From assembly GCF_023074075.1 (NCBI RefSeq), contig NZ_JADPKT010000094.1, positions 334,619-398,618 of the forward strand: a stretch of DNA of 64,000 bases, read 5' to 3'. The notes below the pieces were generated by a model that searched no databases, was not told where the DNA came from, and saw only the letters and a program-made list of their open reading frames with translations. A program made the translations under genes and the position numbers. This DNA comes from Bradyrhizobium sp. 138. GTDB taxonomy: Bacteria > Pseudomonadota > Alphaproteobacteria > Rhizobiales > Xanthobacteraceae. This document shows, piece after piece, positions 18,142-26,540 of this stretch (its first letter is position 1; every line of letters starts with the position of its first letter).

Positions 18142-18169
18142 ATTGATATCCAGATTGAATTATATCAAT
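18142..18169. promoter_or_regulatory. Probable LysR operator between lysR and dgdA
   Basis: Perfect 8-bp inverted repeat ATTGATAT, 12-base spacer, ATATCAAT, in an AT-rich pocket. It starts eight bases upstream of the LysR start codon and 58 bases before the dgdA start. Both arms contain T..A pairs compatible with the T-N11-A pattern of LysR sites. The site could serve autorepression and dgdA control together. Confidence 0.7.
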
Positions 18170-18226
18170 TAGCCTGAAGTCAAATTCTTGACTAGAGGTC
18201 AGACGTCCCAAGCGCAGGTAGCTGTC

Positions 18227-19537
18227 ATGACCTTGAATGCCGATCCCGATTTCTGGGCGTCCGCCAACACGCATCTGACCCGCTATGGGCCGAGTTTCGA
18301 ACCCGTCATCATCGAGCGTGCGGCCGGCAGCTTCGTCTACGACGCCGACGGACGCGCCATCCTCGACTTCACCTCGGGTCAGATGAGCGCAGTGCTGGGG
18401 CACACGCATCCCGACATCGTCGCCACGGTCGCACGGCAAATGGGTGCGGTCGCTCATCTCTTCAGCGGCATGCTCTCGCGTCCGGTGGTGACGCTGGCCG
18501 AGCGTCTCGCTGCGCTTGCGCCCGGTCTCGACCGCGTGCAGCTGCTGACGACAGGCGCGGAGGCCAATGAAGCGGCGATCCGGATGGCCAAGCTCGTCAC
18601 CGGCAGGCACGAAATCGTCGCCTTCGCGCAAAGCTGGCACGGCATGACCGGCGCGGCGGCGTCGGCGACCTACAGCGCGGGCCGGCGCGGTTATGGGCCG
18701 GCCGCGGTCGGATCGTTCGTCATTCCCGCGCCGAACGCCTATCGGCCGCGCTTCAGGAGCGTCGACGGCAGCAACGACTGGCAGACCGAGCTGGACGATG
18801 CGTTCGCACTGATCGACAGCCAGTCGACCGGTAATCTGGCGGCCTTCATCGCCGAGCCGATCCTCTCCAGCGGCGGCATTCTGGAACTGCCGCTCGGCTA
18901 TCTCGCGGCCTTGAAGCAAAAATGCGAGCAGCGCGGCATGCTGCTGATCCTCGACGAAGCTCAGACCGGAATCGGCCGCACCGGGCACATGTTTGCCTTC
19001 GAGCATGACGGCGTGGTGCCTGATATTCTCACGCTGTCGAAGACGCTCGGCGCCGGTCTGCCGCTCGCCGCGGTCATGACGACAAAGGCCATCGAGCAGA
19101 CCGCGTTCGAGCGCGGCTTCCTGTTCTACACCACGCATGTCTCCGATCCCTTGCCCGCCGCGATCGGCGTCACGGTGCTCGACGTGGTCGCGCGCGACGG
19201 GTTAGTGGCGCAGGCAACCGCCAGGGGCAACAGGCTCCGGGATGGATTGCTGTCGCTGCAGCAAAAGTTCGAATGCGTCGGTGACGTCAGGGGCCGCGGG
19301 CTTCTGCTCGGTCTCGAAATCGTCGTCGACCGGCAGTCTAAGACGCCGGGGTTTGAACTCGGCGCGCGGATCATGGAGGAGACCATGCGTCGCGGTCTCA
19401 GCATGAACATCGTCAAGTTGCCCAGCATGGGCGGCGTATTCCGCATCGCGCCGCCGCTCACAGTGTCCGAGGCCGAAATCGATCACGGTCTCGAGATCAT
19501 GTCGGAGGCGATCCAGGCTGCTGCGACGACGCACTGA
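18227..19537 (+). CDS. dgdA: 2,2-dialkylglycine decarboxylase (pyruvate), PLP-dependent
   Basis: 436 residues, class III aminotransferase fold. It matches what I recall of Burkholderia DgdA over its whole length. The shared blocks include GSFVYDADGRAILDFTSGQM with Gln52, LFSGMLSRPVV, FAQSWHGMTGAAASATYSAG, AAFIAEPILSSGGI and ILDEAQTGIGRTG. The PLP lysine lies in LTLSKTLGAGLPLA, followed by FYTTHVSDPLPAA, and the late FRIAPPLTVSE carries the carboxylate-binding Arg. The enzyme decarboxylates 2,2-dialkylglycines such as 2-aminoisobutyrate to a ketone and CO2, then transaminates pyruvate to alanine. ATG 18227 gives the family N-terminus; an upstream TTG is less likely. The next gene starts 20 bases later. 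Confidence 0.88.
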   Translation: MTLNADPDFWASANTHLTRYGPSFEPVIIERAAGSFVYDADGRAILDFTSGQMSAVLGHTHPDIVATVARQMGAVAHLFSGMLSRPVVTLAERLAALAPGLDRVQLLTTGAEANEAAIRMAKLVTGRHEIVAFAQSWHGMTGAAASATYSAGRRGYGPAAVGSFVIPAPNAYRPRFRSVDGSNDWQTELDDAFALIDSQSTGNLAAFIAEPILSSGGILELPLGYLAALKQKCEQRGMLLILDEAQTGIGRTGHMFAFEHDGVVPDILTLSKTLGAGLPLAAVMTTKAIEQTAFERGFLFYTTHVSDPLPAAIGVTVLDVVARDGLVAQATARGNRLRDGLLSLQQKFECVGDVRGRGLLLGLEIVVDRQSKTPGFELGARIMEETMRRGLSMNIVKLPSMGGVFRIAPPLTVSEAEIDHGLEIMSEAIQAAATTH

Positions 19538-19557
19538 TCGGCGGAAAGCCTGACCGG

Positions 19558-21168
19558 ATGCAACTCGCCAGGACATATGGGCGTCCGACGCTTTTCTCGC
19601 GGCACGGCATGGTCGCCGCCGCGCATCCGCTCGCGGCACAGGCCGGTGCACGAATCCTGATGCAGGGCGGCAATGCGTTCGATGCGGCCGTCGCCACGGC
19701 GGCCGCCCTCAACGTGGTCGAGCCGTTCATGTCGGGGCTTGCCGGGTTTGGACTGGCCACGATCTGGGTGGCGATAGAGCAGCGTATTCGCGTGCTCGAC
19801 TTCGCTCCGCCGATGCCCGCAAGCTTCCCGGTCGGCAGATACACCAGCAGATTCGAGCTCGAGCGCGGTCCGCAGGCGGCCTCGACGCCCGGCAATCTCG
19901 CGGGCTGGTGCGAGCTGCTCTCGCGCTATGGACGCAAATCGCTTGCAGACGTCTTTGCGCCGGCGATCACGCTGGCGCGCGACGGCTTTGCGCTCTCGGA
20001 CTTCGGTGTTGACGAGATCAACGAGCAGGTGCCGCTGCTCGAACCCTGGCCGGAGCTGCACGCCGCACTGGTCAGGAACTATCTCCGGGATGGAATGCCG
20101 GTGCAGCTCGGCAGCATCGTCGCGCAGCCTGATCTCGCGCAGACTCTGGCCGAGATCTCCGCATTGGGGCCCGAGTATCTGTATGGCGGCAAGCTCGGCC
20201 GGCGGATCGTGGACTATCTCGCCACGCTCGGCGGCAGCCTGACGCTGGACGATGTCATCGCCGCCAAGCCGCATTGGTTCGATCCCCTGACCGTGTCCTA
20301 TCGGGGGCTCGAGCTTCACGTCCCGGCGCAGCAATGCGGCGGTTTCCAATTCGCCCTGACCCTCAAGATCCTCGAAGGCTTTGACCTCGGGCGTCTGCCG
20401 AAGGACGGCGCCGATCATCTCGATACGGTCTATCGCGCGATCCGTCTCGCCGCCGGCGAGCGCATCGCCCATGGCCATCTGGGACCGGATCAAGCCGCTG
20501 GGGGAATGTCCGACGCGACGATCGCGCGGCTTCGCCAGCGTGTGAGCGACGGCCGGCCGATCACGGGCCCGACAGAGCAATGGATGCCGCAGGATCGTGC
20601 CGATCCCGGCCACACCACCTCGTTCTCGATCGCCGACGCCGAAGGCAATCTGGTTTGCATTACGCAAAGTCTCGGCAGCCCGTTCGGCAGCGGCGTCGTG
20701 GTGCCGGGAACCGGCGTTTGCCTCAACAATCATCTGCATTGGGCCGACGTGCAGCCGGGAAGCCCGAACCTTGCCAAGCCGGGCGACGCGTTGCCGGTGA
20801 CGATGGCACCGTCGATTGCGACGCGCGGCAGCCGTCCGGTGCTCGCGCTGGGGACGCCCGGGAGCTACGGCATCCCGCAAACCCAGGCCCAGGCTTATGT
20901 GCAGCACATCGAGTTCGGCCTTCCGCTGCAGCAGGCGATCGAGGCGCCGCGTTCACGGCTGTGGGACGGCCGCTTCATTCAGGCAGAGAACCGCATCGCG
21001 CCGGAGACCATCGCCGAACTGAAGCGCCGCGGCCACGAGATCGCGATTTTGGACACCGGATGGACCATGCTCTGCGGAGGCATGCAGGCCGTCGCGCTCG
21101 ATCCGGTAACCGGCGTGATGACGGGTGCCGCCGATCCGAGGCGGGACGGGTATGTCATCGGCTTGTGA
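19558..21168 (+). CDS. Gamma-glutamyltransferase family protein (Ntn-hydrolase)
   Basis: 536 residues. The proenzyme of this family cleaves itself before a threonine; here PGHTTSFSIAD gives Thr353 as the likely nucleophile. Other family marks are HGMVAAAHPLAAQAGARIL near the start, GGNAFDAAVA, GNLAGWCELL, and the late GTPGSYGIPQTQAQ. No signal peptide is evident, so unlike E. coli Ggt it seems cytoplasmic. It lies 20 bases after dgdA and is probably cotranscribed. That context suggests it handles a gamma-glutamyl or amide derivative of the amino acid used by DgdA, or acts as a cephalosporin-acylase-like amidase. Substrate is inference. Confidence 0.85.
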   Translation: MQLARTYGRPTLFSRHGMVAAAHPLAAQAGARILMQGGNAFDAAVATAAALNVVEPFMSGLAGFGLATIWVAIEQRIRVLDFAPPMPASFPVGRYTSRFELERGPQAASTPGNLAGWCELLSRYGRKSLADVFAPAITLARDGFALSDFGVDEINEQVPLLEPWPELHAALVRNYLRDGMPVQLGSIVAQPDLAQTLAEISALGPEYLYGGKLGRRIVDYLATLGGSLTLDDVIAAKPHWFDPLTVSYRGLELHVPAQQCGGFQFALTLKILEGFDLGRLPKDGADHLDTVYRAIRLAAGERIAHGHLGPDQAAGGMSDATIARLRQRVSDGRPITGPTEQWMPQDRADPGHTTSFSIADAEGNLVCITQSLGSPFGSGVVVPGTGVCLNNHLHWADVQPGSPNLAKPGDALPVTMAPSIATRGSRPVLALGTPGSYGIPQTQAQAYVQHIEFGLPLQQAIEAPRSRLWDGRFIQAENRIAPETIAELKRRGHEIAILDTGWTMLCGGMQAVALDPVTGVMTGAADPRRDGYVIGL

Positions 21169-21415
21169 GCGGTCGCACATCGAGGCGAGCGCAGGCGGGC
21201 GCCGCCGATGCGCGCCGCGCCTGAATGCAACTAAGCCGACGGATGCAAGAGCCGGTTGATCTCGATGGTCAAATACAGCGCGTGGCTGGCTGCGTCTCGT
21301 TAACGAATCTATCACCGCCCAAGGCCAGCCCGGCCGTAACCGCCGGTTAACCATGCATATTTACGGTGTCGAAAGCCTCTGAACTGTGACTGTCAGTTGA
21401 TTTCGAGTCGAGCCC

Positions 21416-23575
21416 ATGGCGTTCGGTAGCCGCCCATCTCCGCGAAGCATCGTCCCGACGGAGCCAGCGGCTTCGTGGGAAGCGCCGCGGGCTGCGCGGA
21501 CCAAACCTGGCGATGCGCCGGCGCTGATCAAGGGATCGCTGACCGTCTCCGGAGCGCTCTCTTTCCTGCGCGGGAACGGCCGGCGCATTCTGACGCTGGC
21601 GCTGGCGCTGTTTGCCCTCGGCGTCGTCGTTCTCATGGTTCTGCCGGTCCGGTATGCCGCGACGGCCCTGGTCGTGCTCGATCCCCGCGAGCTGCGTATC
21701 ACCACGGAGCAAGATGTTTTGCCGGGCATCGGCCAGGACGCTGCGGCGCTTCAGAGCCAGATCGAGATCGCCAAATCGGACGGCTTTCTCCGCCCCCTGA
21801 TCGAGCAGCTCAAGATCGCCGACGACGAGGATATCGCGGGCGGTCATACCGACATGACGCGCCTGCTCGAAAAATTCCGGAGCCGCCTCGAGATCACGCG
21901 CCGCGGGCTCACCTACGTCATTGCGGTTTCCTTCACCTCGAACCGCCCCGAGCGGGCCGCTTACTATGCCAACGCCATCGCCGAGGCATTTGTGGCGAGC
22001 CAAGGCCGCGTCCGCACCGAGGCCACCGACGAGGCCGCCGACTGGCTCAAGGACCGGCTGAAGGCATTGAACGAGCGCCTGCGCGCCTCGGAAGACGCAG
22101 TCGCCGCCTTCAGGCTCGAGCACAAGATCCTCAATGCCGGCAAGGATTCGACCACCCAGCAATTGCGGGTGACCGATCTCAATCAGCAGGTCTCCGCCGC
22201 ACGTCTGCGCACCGAGGAAGCCAAGGCGCGCTACGAGCAGGTGCAGCGCGATCTCAAGGCCAATGTCGAAGGACCCGTGAAGCAGGATCTTCTGAGCATG
22301 CTGCGGGCGCAGCGCTCGACCCTGAATGACCAGATCGCGCAGAAGAAGGCGGTGTACGGCGAGCGCCATCCGGACCTTGCGATCTCCTACAGCCAGCTGG
22401 CCGATATCAACCGGCAGATCGACGTCGAGCGGAAGAAGAACATCGACACCGCCAAGTCTGAATATGAAGCCCAGCTGGAGCAGCAGAACGCGCTGGAGAA
22501 GCAGCTCAGGGCGGTCGAGATGCAGATGCTGGTCGACGGACAGGCGCTGGTGAAGCTGCAGGAGTTGCAACGCGACGCCGACGCCAACCGGAACATCTAC
22601 GAGCAGTTCCTGTCGCGGTTCAAGACCACCAACGAGCAGCGCCAGCTGCAGGCGTCCCAGACCAAGATCGCTTCGCCCGCGATTCCGCCGCTGCGTTCGA
22701 CGCGGCCGCCGTTCGCTTTGCTGCTGGCGGCGCTGGCGATCGGCTCGCTGCTGACGTCGACTGCTGCCGTTGCGGTGATGACGAGCCTGTCCGACCAGTC
22801 TGGGCCCACTGAAGCTGCCGTGCATGCCGCGGCGGGGGAGACGCAAGGCCGGCAAGTTCAGGCTCACGTCCAAATTCCGGCGGCTGCCGTGGGCCGGCCC
22901 GAGGCGATGCCGCGGCTTCCTGTCTGGGCCCGCATCCCCGATCTGGCGTCTGGGACCAACACCACCACCAACAACACCGTCTGGCAAAGGTCGGTTGCGG
23001 CCCCGCCCGAGCTCGATCTCGCTGCCTATCTGCGGCCGCTGCTGGAGCGGATCGATCGCGTGCCGGTGCGCGGCTGCAAGGTCGCCCTCGTGTTGTCGGT
23101 CGGGAAGAGCGCCGGCGGCAACACCGTCGCGCGCTCGCTCAATCGCGCCGCCGTGACGCGCGGCATGATGAGCGTATTGATCCGGCTGCAGGGGGAATTC
23201 GCAGGTCACCAGCCTCCGGTGACCGAATGGAATGACGGCTCGACCACCGCGGGACTTCAGTCGATCGACGAACTCCTGAGCGCCGGCCGCAGGGCCGATG
23301 CGAGGCCGGAGGACGATATTCGCTCAGAATTCGATCTGATCATCGTCCACGCCGGCAATCTCGCCTTGCAGCCCGACGCCATCGCGCTGGCGGCGCACGC
23401 CGATCTCATCGTGCTGGTGGCGCGCGCCGGCGAGCTCGGTTCGGCGGCGATGCGCCGGGTGACCGCGGCGCTGTCACGGTACGACACCGTGCCGACGGGG
23501 CTCGTCGTCAATTACACGCCTCTTGGCTCGCAAGCGCCGCACCCTGAAGGCGGCGCATTGGGCCTTGCGGTTTGA
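21416..23575 (+). CDS. Wzz/GumC-type polysaccharide co-polymerase with degenerate kinase domain
   Basis: 719 residues. TM1 lies near residues 61-81 (LALALFALGVVVLMVLP). The Wzz domain opens YAATALVVLDPRELRI; a long coiled coil covers about 200-400 (many Glu/Gln/Lys/Arg heptads); TM2 is near 438-465. The C-terminal part aligns with bacterial tyrosine kinases, but the Walker A region reads VLSVGKSAGGNTVARSL, without the standard GKS/T loop at the right place. The Walker A' Asp is absent and there is no tyrosine cluster at the C-terminus, so catalysis is unlikely. It probably sets chain length or forms the periplasmic export scaffold. The GH5 gene starts two bases after its stop. Confidence 0.87.
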   Translation: MAFGSRPSPRSIVPTEPAASWEAPRAARTKPGDAPALIKGSLTVSGALSFLRGNGRRILTLALALFALGVVVLMVLPVRYAATALVVLDPRELRITTEQDVLPGIGQDAAALQSQIEIAKSDGFLRPLIEQLKIADDEDIAGGHTDMTRLLEKFRSRLEITRRGLTYVIAVSFTSNRPERAAYYANAIAEAFVASQGRVRTEATDEAADWLKDRLKALNERLRASEDAVAAFRLEHKILNAGKDSTTQQLRVTDLNQQVSAARLRTEEAKARYEQVQRDLKANVEGPVKQDLLSMLRAQRSTLNDQIAQKKAVYGERHPDLAISYSQLADINRQIDVERKKNIDTAKSEYEAQLEQQNALEKQLRAVEMQMLVDGQALVKLQELQRDADANRNIYEQFLSRFKTTNEQRQLQASQTKIASPAIPPLRSTRPPFALLLAALAIGSLLTSTAAVAVMTSLSDQSGPTEAAVHAAAGETQGRQVQAHVQIPAAAVGRPEAMPRLPVWARIPDLASGTNTTTNNTVWQRSVAAPPELDLAAYLRPLLERIDRVPVRGCKVALVLSVGKSAGGNTVARSLNRAAVTRGMMSVLIRLQGEFAGHQPPVTEWNDGSTTAGLQSIDELLSAGRRADARPEDDIRSEFDLIIVHAGNLALQPDAIALAAHADLIVLVARAGELGSAAMRRVTAALSRYDTVPTGLVVNYTPLGSQAPHPEGGALGLAV

Positions 23576-23577
23576 CG

Positions 23578-24720
23578 ATGACAGGCTCGCGCCGTCGTCT
23601 GCTGACTGCTGCGATGCTGCTGTCGATCTCGTCAGGCCCGCCGGTCTTCGCCAATGATTGTGTGCCTGTGCCGCAGACGGTTGCACCGGAGCGGCTTGCC
23701 GCGCTGGCCCGCGGCTTCAATGCCGACGGCTGGATCAACGGCGCGCCGCCAGGCCGCGAATTGCTGCAGCAATTGCGCAAGGCGGGAATGAGCCATGTCC
23801 GCCTGCCGGTGCCGGCCGAGCGCGTGATGCCTCGTTTCTCTGCGAAGGCCGAGCGCGACGAGACGCTGGGTGTGCTCGACCAGGCGCTGAAGCAGCTCAT
23901 CGCGCTCGGCTATTCCATTTCCGTCGATCTTCATCCCGGCGAGCGCTTCAATCGCCTGCACAAGGAGGATCCGGACGCGGCGCTGGGGCAGATGCAGGAG
24001 GCCTGGAGCGTTCTTGCAGAGGTCATCCGGCCCTATCCTGCGAATCGCATCTTCGCCGAGCTGCTCAACGAGCCCGATGTCGACGCCGACAAATGGCAGA
24101 CCGAGGTCGAGACGCTCGCCGCCTTCGTGCGCGGATTGCTTCCCAAGACAACCCTCGTCATAGGTCCGGTCAATTGGCAGCGTGCGGACTCGTTGCCGCG
24201 GTTCCGGCCGCTGTCGGATCCCGATGTCGTCTATGCCATCCACTTCTACGATCCCATGGTGTTCACCCATCAGGCCCATTGGGATGCGCAGGATCCGCTG
24301 CACGACATCATCGATCTGCCTTATCCGATCGACGCCGGCGATCCCAAAGTTCGGGCGCTGCGCCAGGATTTGCAGGATCGGGCCGCGACCAAGGCACTCG
24401 GCATGCTCGACATCGCGATTGCCGCCGCCAGGGACAGGCCGGGCGCCGACCGCTGGCTCGCGCCCGCGCTTCAATGGCAGCAGCAGTTTGCGCGGCCGAT
24501 CATCATCAACGAATTCGGCGTGTTGAAAGCCGGTGCGCCCAGGCAGAGCCGGCTGCGCTGGCTGGCGGAAGTCACCGCTTATGCCCGCGACCATTGCTGG
24601 GGCTGGACGCATTGGGAGCTGGCGCAGGGCTTTGGCCTCGTCGACCGCAGCACCGGCAAGCCCGATTCCGACGTGATGCGGGCGCTGCTCAGCGGCGCGA
24701 CCCGGCCCGGCCGGCGCTGA
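23578..24720 (+). CDS. Exported glycoside hydrolase family 5 (cellulase-type) enzyme
   Basis: 380 residues from ATG 23578, only two bases after the co-polymerase stop, so translation is probably coupled. The signal peptide is about residues 1-27 (SRRRLLTAAMLLSISSGPPV). GH5 catalytic residues are visible: the acid/base Glu in ELLNEPDVD and the nucleophile Glu in IIINEFGVLK. HVRLPVPAE, the HFYDPMVFTHQ segment and WGWTHWELAQGFGLVD also fit the family. Acting in the periplasm, it probably trims or releases the polymer made by this cluster, as BcsZ does for cellulose. The glycan itself is unknown. Confidence 0.87.
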   Translation: MTGSRRRLLTAAMLLSISSGPPVFANDCVPVPQTVAPERLAALARGFNADGWINGAPPGRELLQQLRKAGMSHVRLPVPAERVMPRFSAKAERDETLGVLDQALKQLIALGYSISVDLHPGERFNRLHKEDPDAALGQMQEAWSVLAEVIRPYPANRIFAELLNEPDVDADKWQTEVETLAAFVRGLLPKTTLVIGPVNWQRADSLPRFRPLSDPDVVYAIHFYDPMVFTHQAHWDAQDPLHDIIDLPYPIDAGDPKVRALRQDLQDRAATKALGMLDIAIAAARDRPGADRWLAPALQWQQQFARPIIINEFGVLKAGAPRQSRLRWLAEVTAYARDHCWGWTHWELAQGFGLVDRSTGKPDSDVMRALLSGATRPGRR

Positions 24721-24803
24721 GGTTCCAGCGTTCCGCTATCGTTAACGAATCCTTACCCATCGCCCCGCTATCGTGATCGCCGCGCGATGCCAAAGGACGA
24801 TCG

Positions 24804-26360
24804 ATGAGCGCCGGGGATTTAACCCAGGATCAGAGCGTGCAGGCCCTGCTGCCGCCGGCCTGGCGCGAGCTGGTCGCGACATTTTGCATCGCCGTGGCGA
24901 CGATCGGCTTTGCGCCGATCCTGCACCTCGCCAATCCAGCCCTGGCCATTGCCGTCGAGGTCCTCGTCGGCATCGCCATTATCTTGGCGGTTCCGACCTA
25001 TGCGCCGGCGATCGCGATCTTCGTCCTGTTCTTCCAGAATCTGTTCGTCTCGATCCTGTCGCCGCTGGTCCCGCTGCCGTCCGATCTCGACTTCATCAAG
25101 GGCTATAACTTTCTCGTCTGCTCCGTCATGTGGCTGGCGACGTTCGGCCTCTACGTGCTGGGCCAGAGGAATCAATCGGCGGAGGTGAGCCGAATCATGC
25201 GCTGGGGCGTCGTCACCCTGGTCGTGGTGTCGCTGTATTTCGCGATCGGCTTCATCCAGGACGGGCAGCCGGCAGCGGTGTACTTGCGCAACATCGTGCT
25301 TCCGCTGTTCCTGTTTCAATTGGCGCTGCTGACGGCCGCGACTTATGAGGTGCGCATCACGCCGTTCCTGGTGACGCTCGCGGTCATCCTCATCTGTTGC
25401 GGCTATATCGAGCTCGCCTTTCGCGATGTCTGGCTGGCCATCACCAACGGCTATACGTTCTGGGGTTTCGACGAGCTGAAGGCGACCCATTCGGGCGTCT
25501 GGGAAGCCGAGATGCGGGCCACCGGCAACGTGCCCGTCACCCTCAAGGATCGTTTCAGCTTCGACTTTCTGAATACACCTCTGCTCGAAGGGTTCGGCCT
25601 GTCGAAGATGCTGCGCATCCACGGTCCGAACATGCACCCGATCAGCTTCGCCTACGGGATCGGCTTTCTCGGCCTGTTCCTGTTCTCGGTGGGGCGTCCG
25701 CTGCTGGCCCTCGCGGCCTTGCCGCTCCTGGTGTTCTGCAGCGTGAAGGGAGCGCTCATCGTCGTGGTGTTCGTGGCCGCGGCCTGGATCGCGACCCGGC
25801 TGCTTGGCGCGGTGGTGACGCTGTTGCTCGGCTTCCTCGGCTTGATCGCCTTTGCGATTCTGGCGATCCGCCTCGGCCTGCAGATCGGCGACTATCATGT
25901 CATTGGGCTGATGGGTGGCCTGGATGGATTCGTGCAGAGACCCTTCGGCCGAGGTCTCGGCATCGGCGGCAATTTGTCGGATAGTTATTTTTCCATCGAT
26001 TGGAGCGCCGCGCAGGCGGCCGGGACGATCGATGGGGCGGTCGAAAGCGCGATCGGCGTGCTGCTCTACCAGATGGGCATCGGCGCCTTCGTGCCGCTTG
26101 CCTTCTATTTCGCGATGGCGCTCAAGGCCTGGCGTCTGTACGCGTCATCAGGATATCTGACGCAGGGTCTCGCCGGCTTCGGCGTCATGGTCGTGCTGCT
26201 CAACGGGTTGTTTCAGGAAGAGGCCTTGTTCGCGCCGCTGGCGCTGGGGCTGATGCTCTCGCTCACCGGCCTCGTCATCGGCAGCCATGTGAGGATGCAG
26301 ACCGTCGCCCGCGAGGAGGCCGAGCTCGAGCGGCTCACCGGCTACCAACCGGTGACGTAG
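24804..26360 (+). CDS. O-antigen ligase/polymerase-like integral membrane protein
   Basis: 518 residues with about 10-12 hydrophobic helices spread over the whole length and a large polar loop near residues 210-280. This layout fits Wzy polymerases and WaaL-type ligases, whose sequences are poorly conserved. The loop carries RIHGPNMHPISFAYGIGF, and RPFGRGLGIGGNLSD follows later, recalling the G.G....S pattern of Wzy_C proteins. Located 83 bases after the GH5 gene and in the same direction, it is the best candidate for the polymerisation or ligation step. Confidence 0.78.
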   Translation: MSAGDLTQDQSVQALLPPAWRELVATFCIAVATIGFAPILHLANPALAIAVEVLVGIAIILAVPTYAPAIAIFVLFFQNLFVSILSPLVPLPSDLDFIKGYNFLVCSVMWLATFGLYVLGQRNQSAEVSRIMRWGVVTLVVVSLYFAIGFIQDGQPAAVYLRNIVLPLFLFQLALLTAATYEVRITPFLVTLAVILICCGYIELAFRDVWLAITNGYTFWGFDELKATHSGVWEAEMRATGNVPVTLKDRFSFDFLNTPLLEGFGLSKMLRIHGPNMHPISFAYGIGFLGLFLFSVGRPLLALAALPLLVFCSVKGALIVVVFVAAAWIATRLLGAVVTLLLGFLGLIAFAILAIRLGLQIGDYHVIGLMGGLDGFVQRPFGRGLGIGGNLSDSYFSIDWSAAQAAGTIDGAVESAIGVLLYQMGIGAFVPLAFYFAMALKAWRLYASSGYLTQGLAGFGVMVVLLNGLFQEEALFAPLALGLMLSLTGLVIGSHVRMQTVAREEAELERLTGYQPVT

Positions 26361-26540
26361 CTCGGCGTCGCTACGGCCGTCCCGCTTGGCGCGGTCCTTT
26401 GGGCTGCGACGCCATGCTGCGTGGCCGCTCCTCTGGCCCGTGCGCAGAGCGGAATCTTCGGCCGTTACGGCCACGTTTACCAATCACCGCAAGCAAATCG
26501 TAGCAGCGGCTTGGTATAGGCCTGCGACCGGGTGAGAAAC

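Noticed and set aside
21347..23209. 620-codon open frame on the minus strand across the Wzz gene
   Set aside because: It is the shadow of a GC-rich gene: composition is biased to Gln, Arg, Asp, Gly and His, there are no motifs, and the opposite strand encodes a clear Wzz protein with TM helices and coiled coil.
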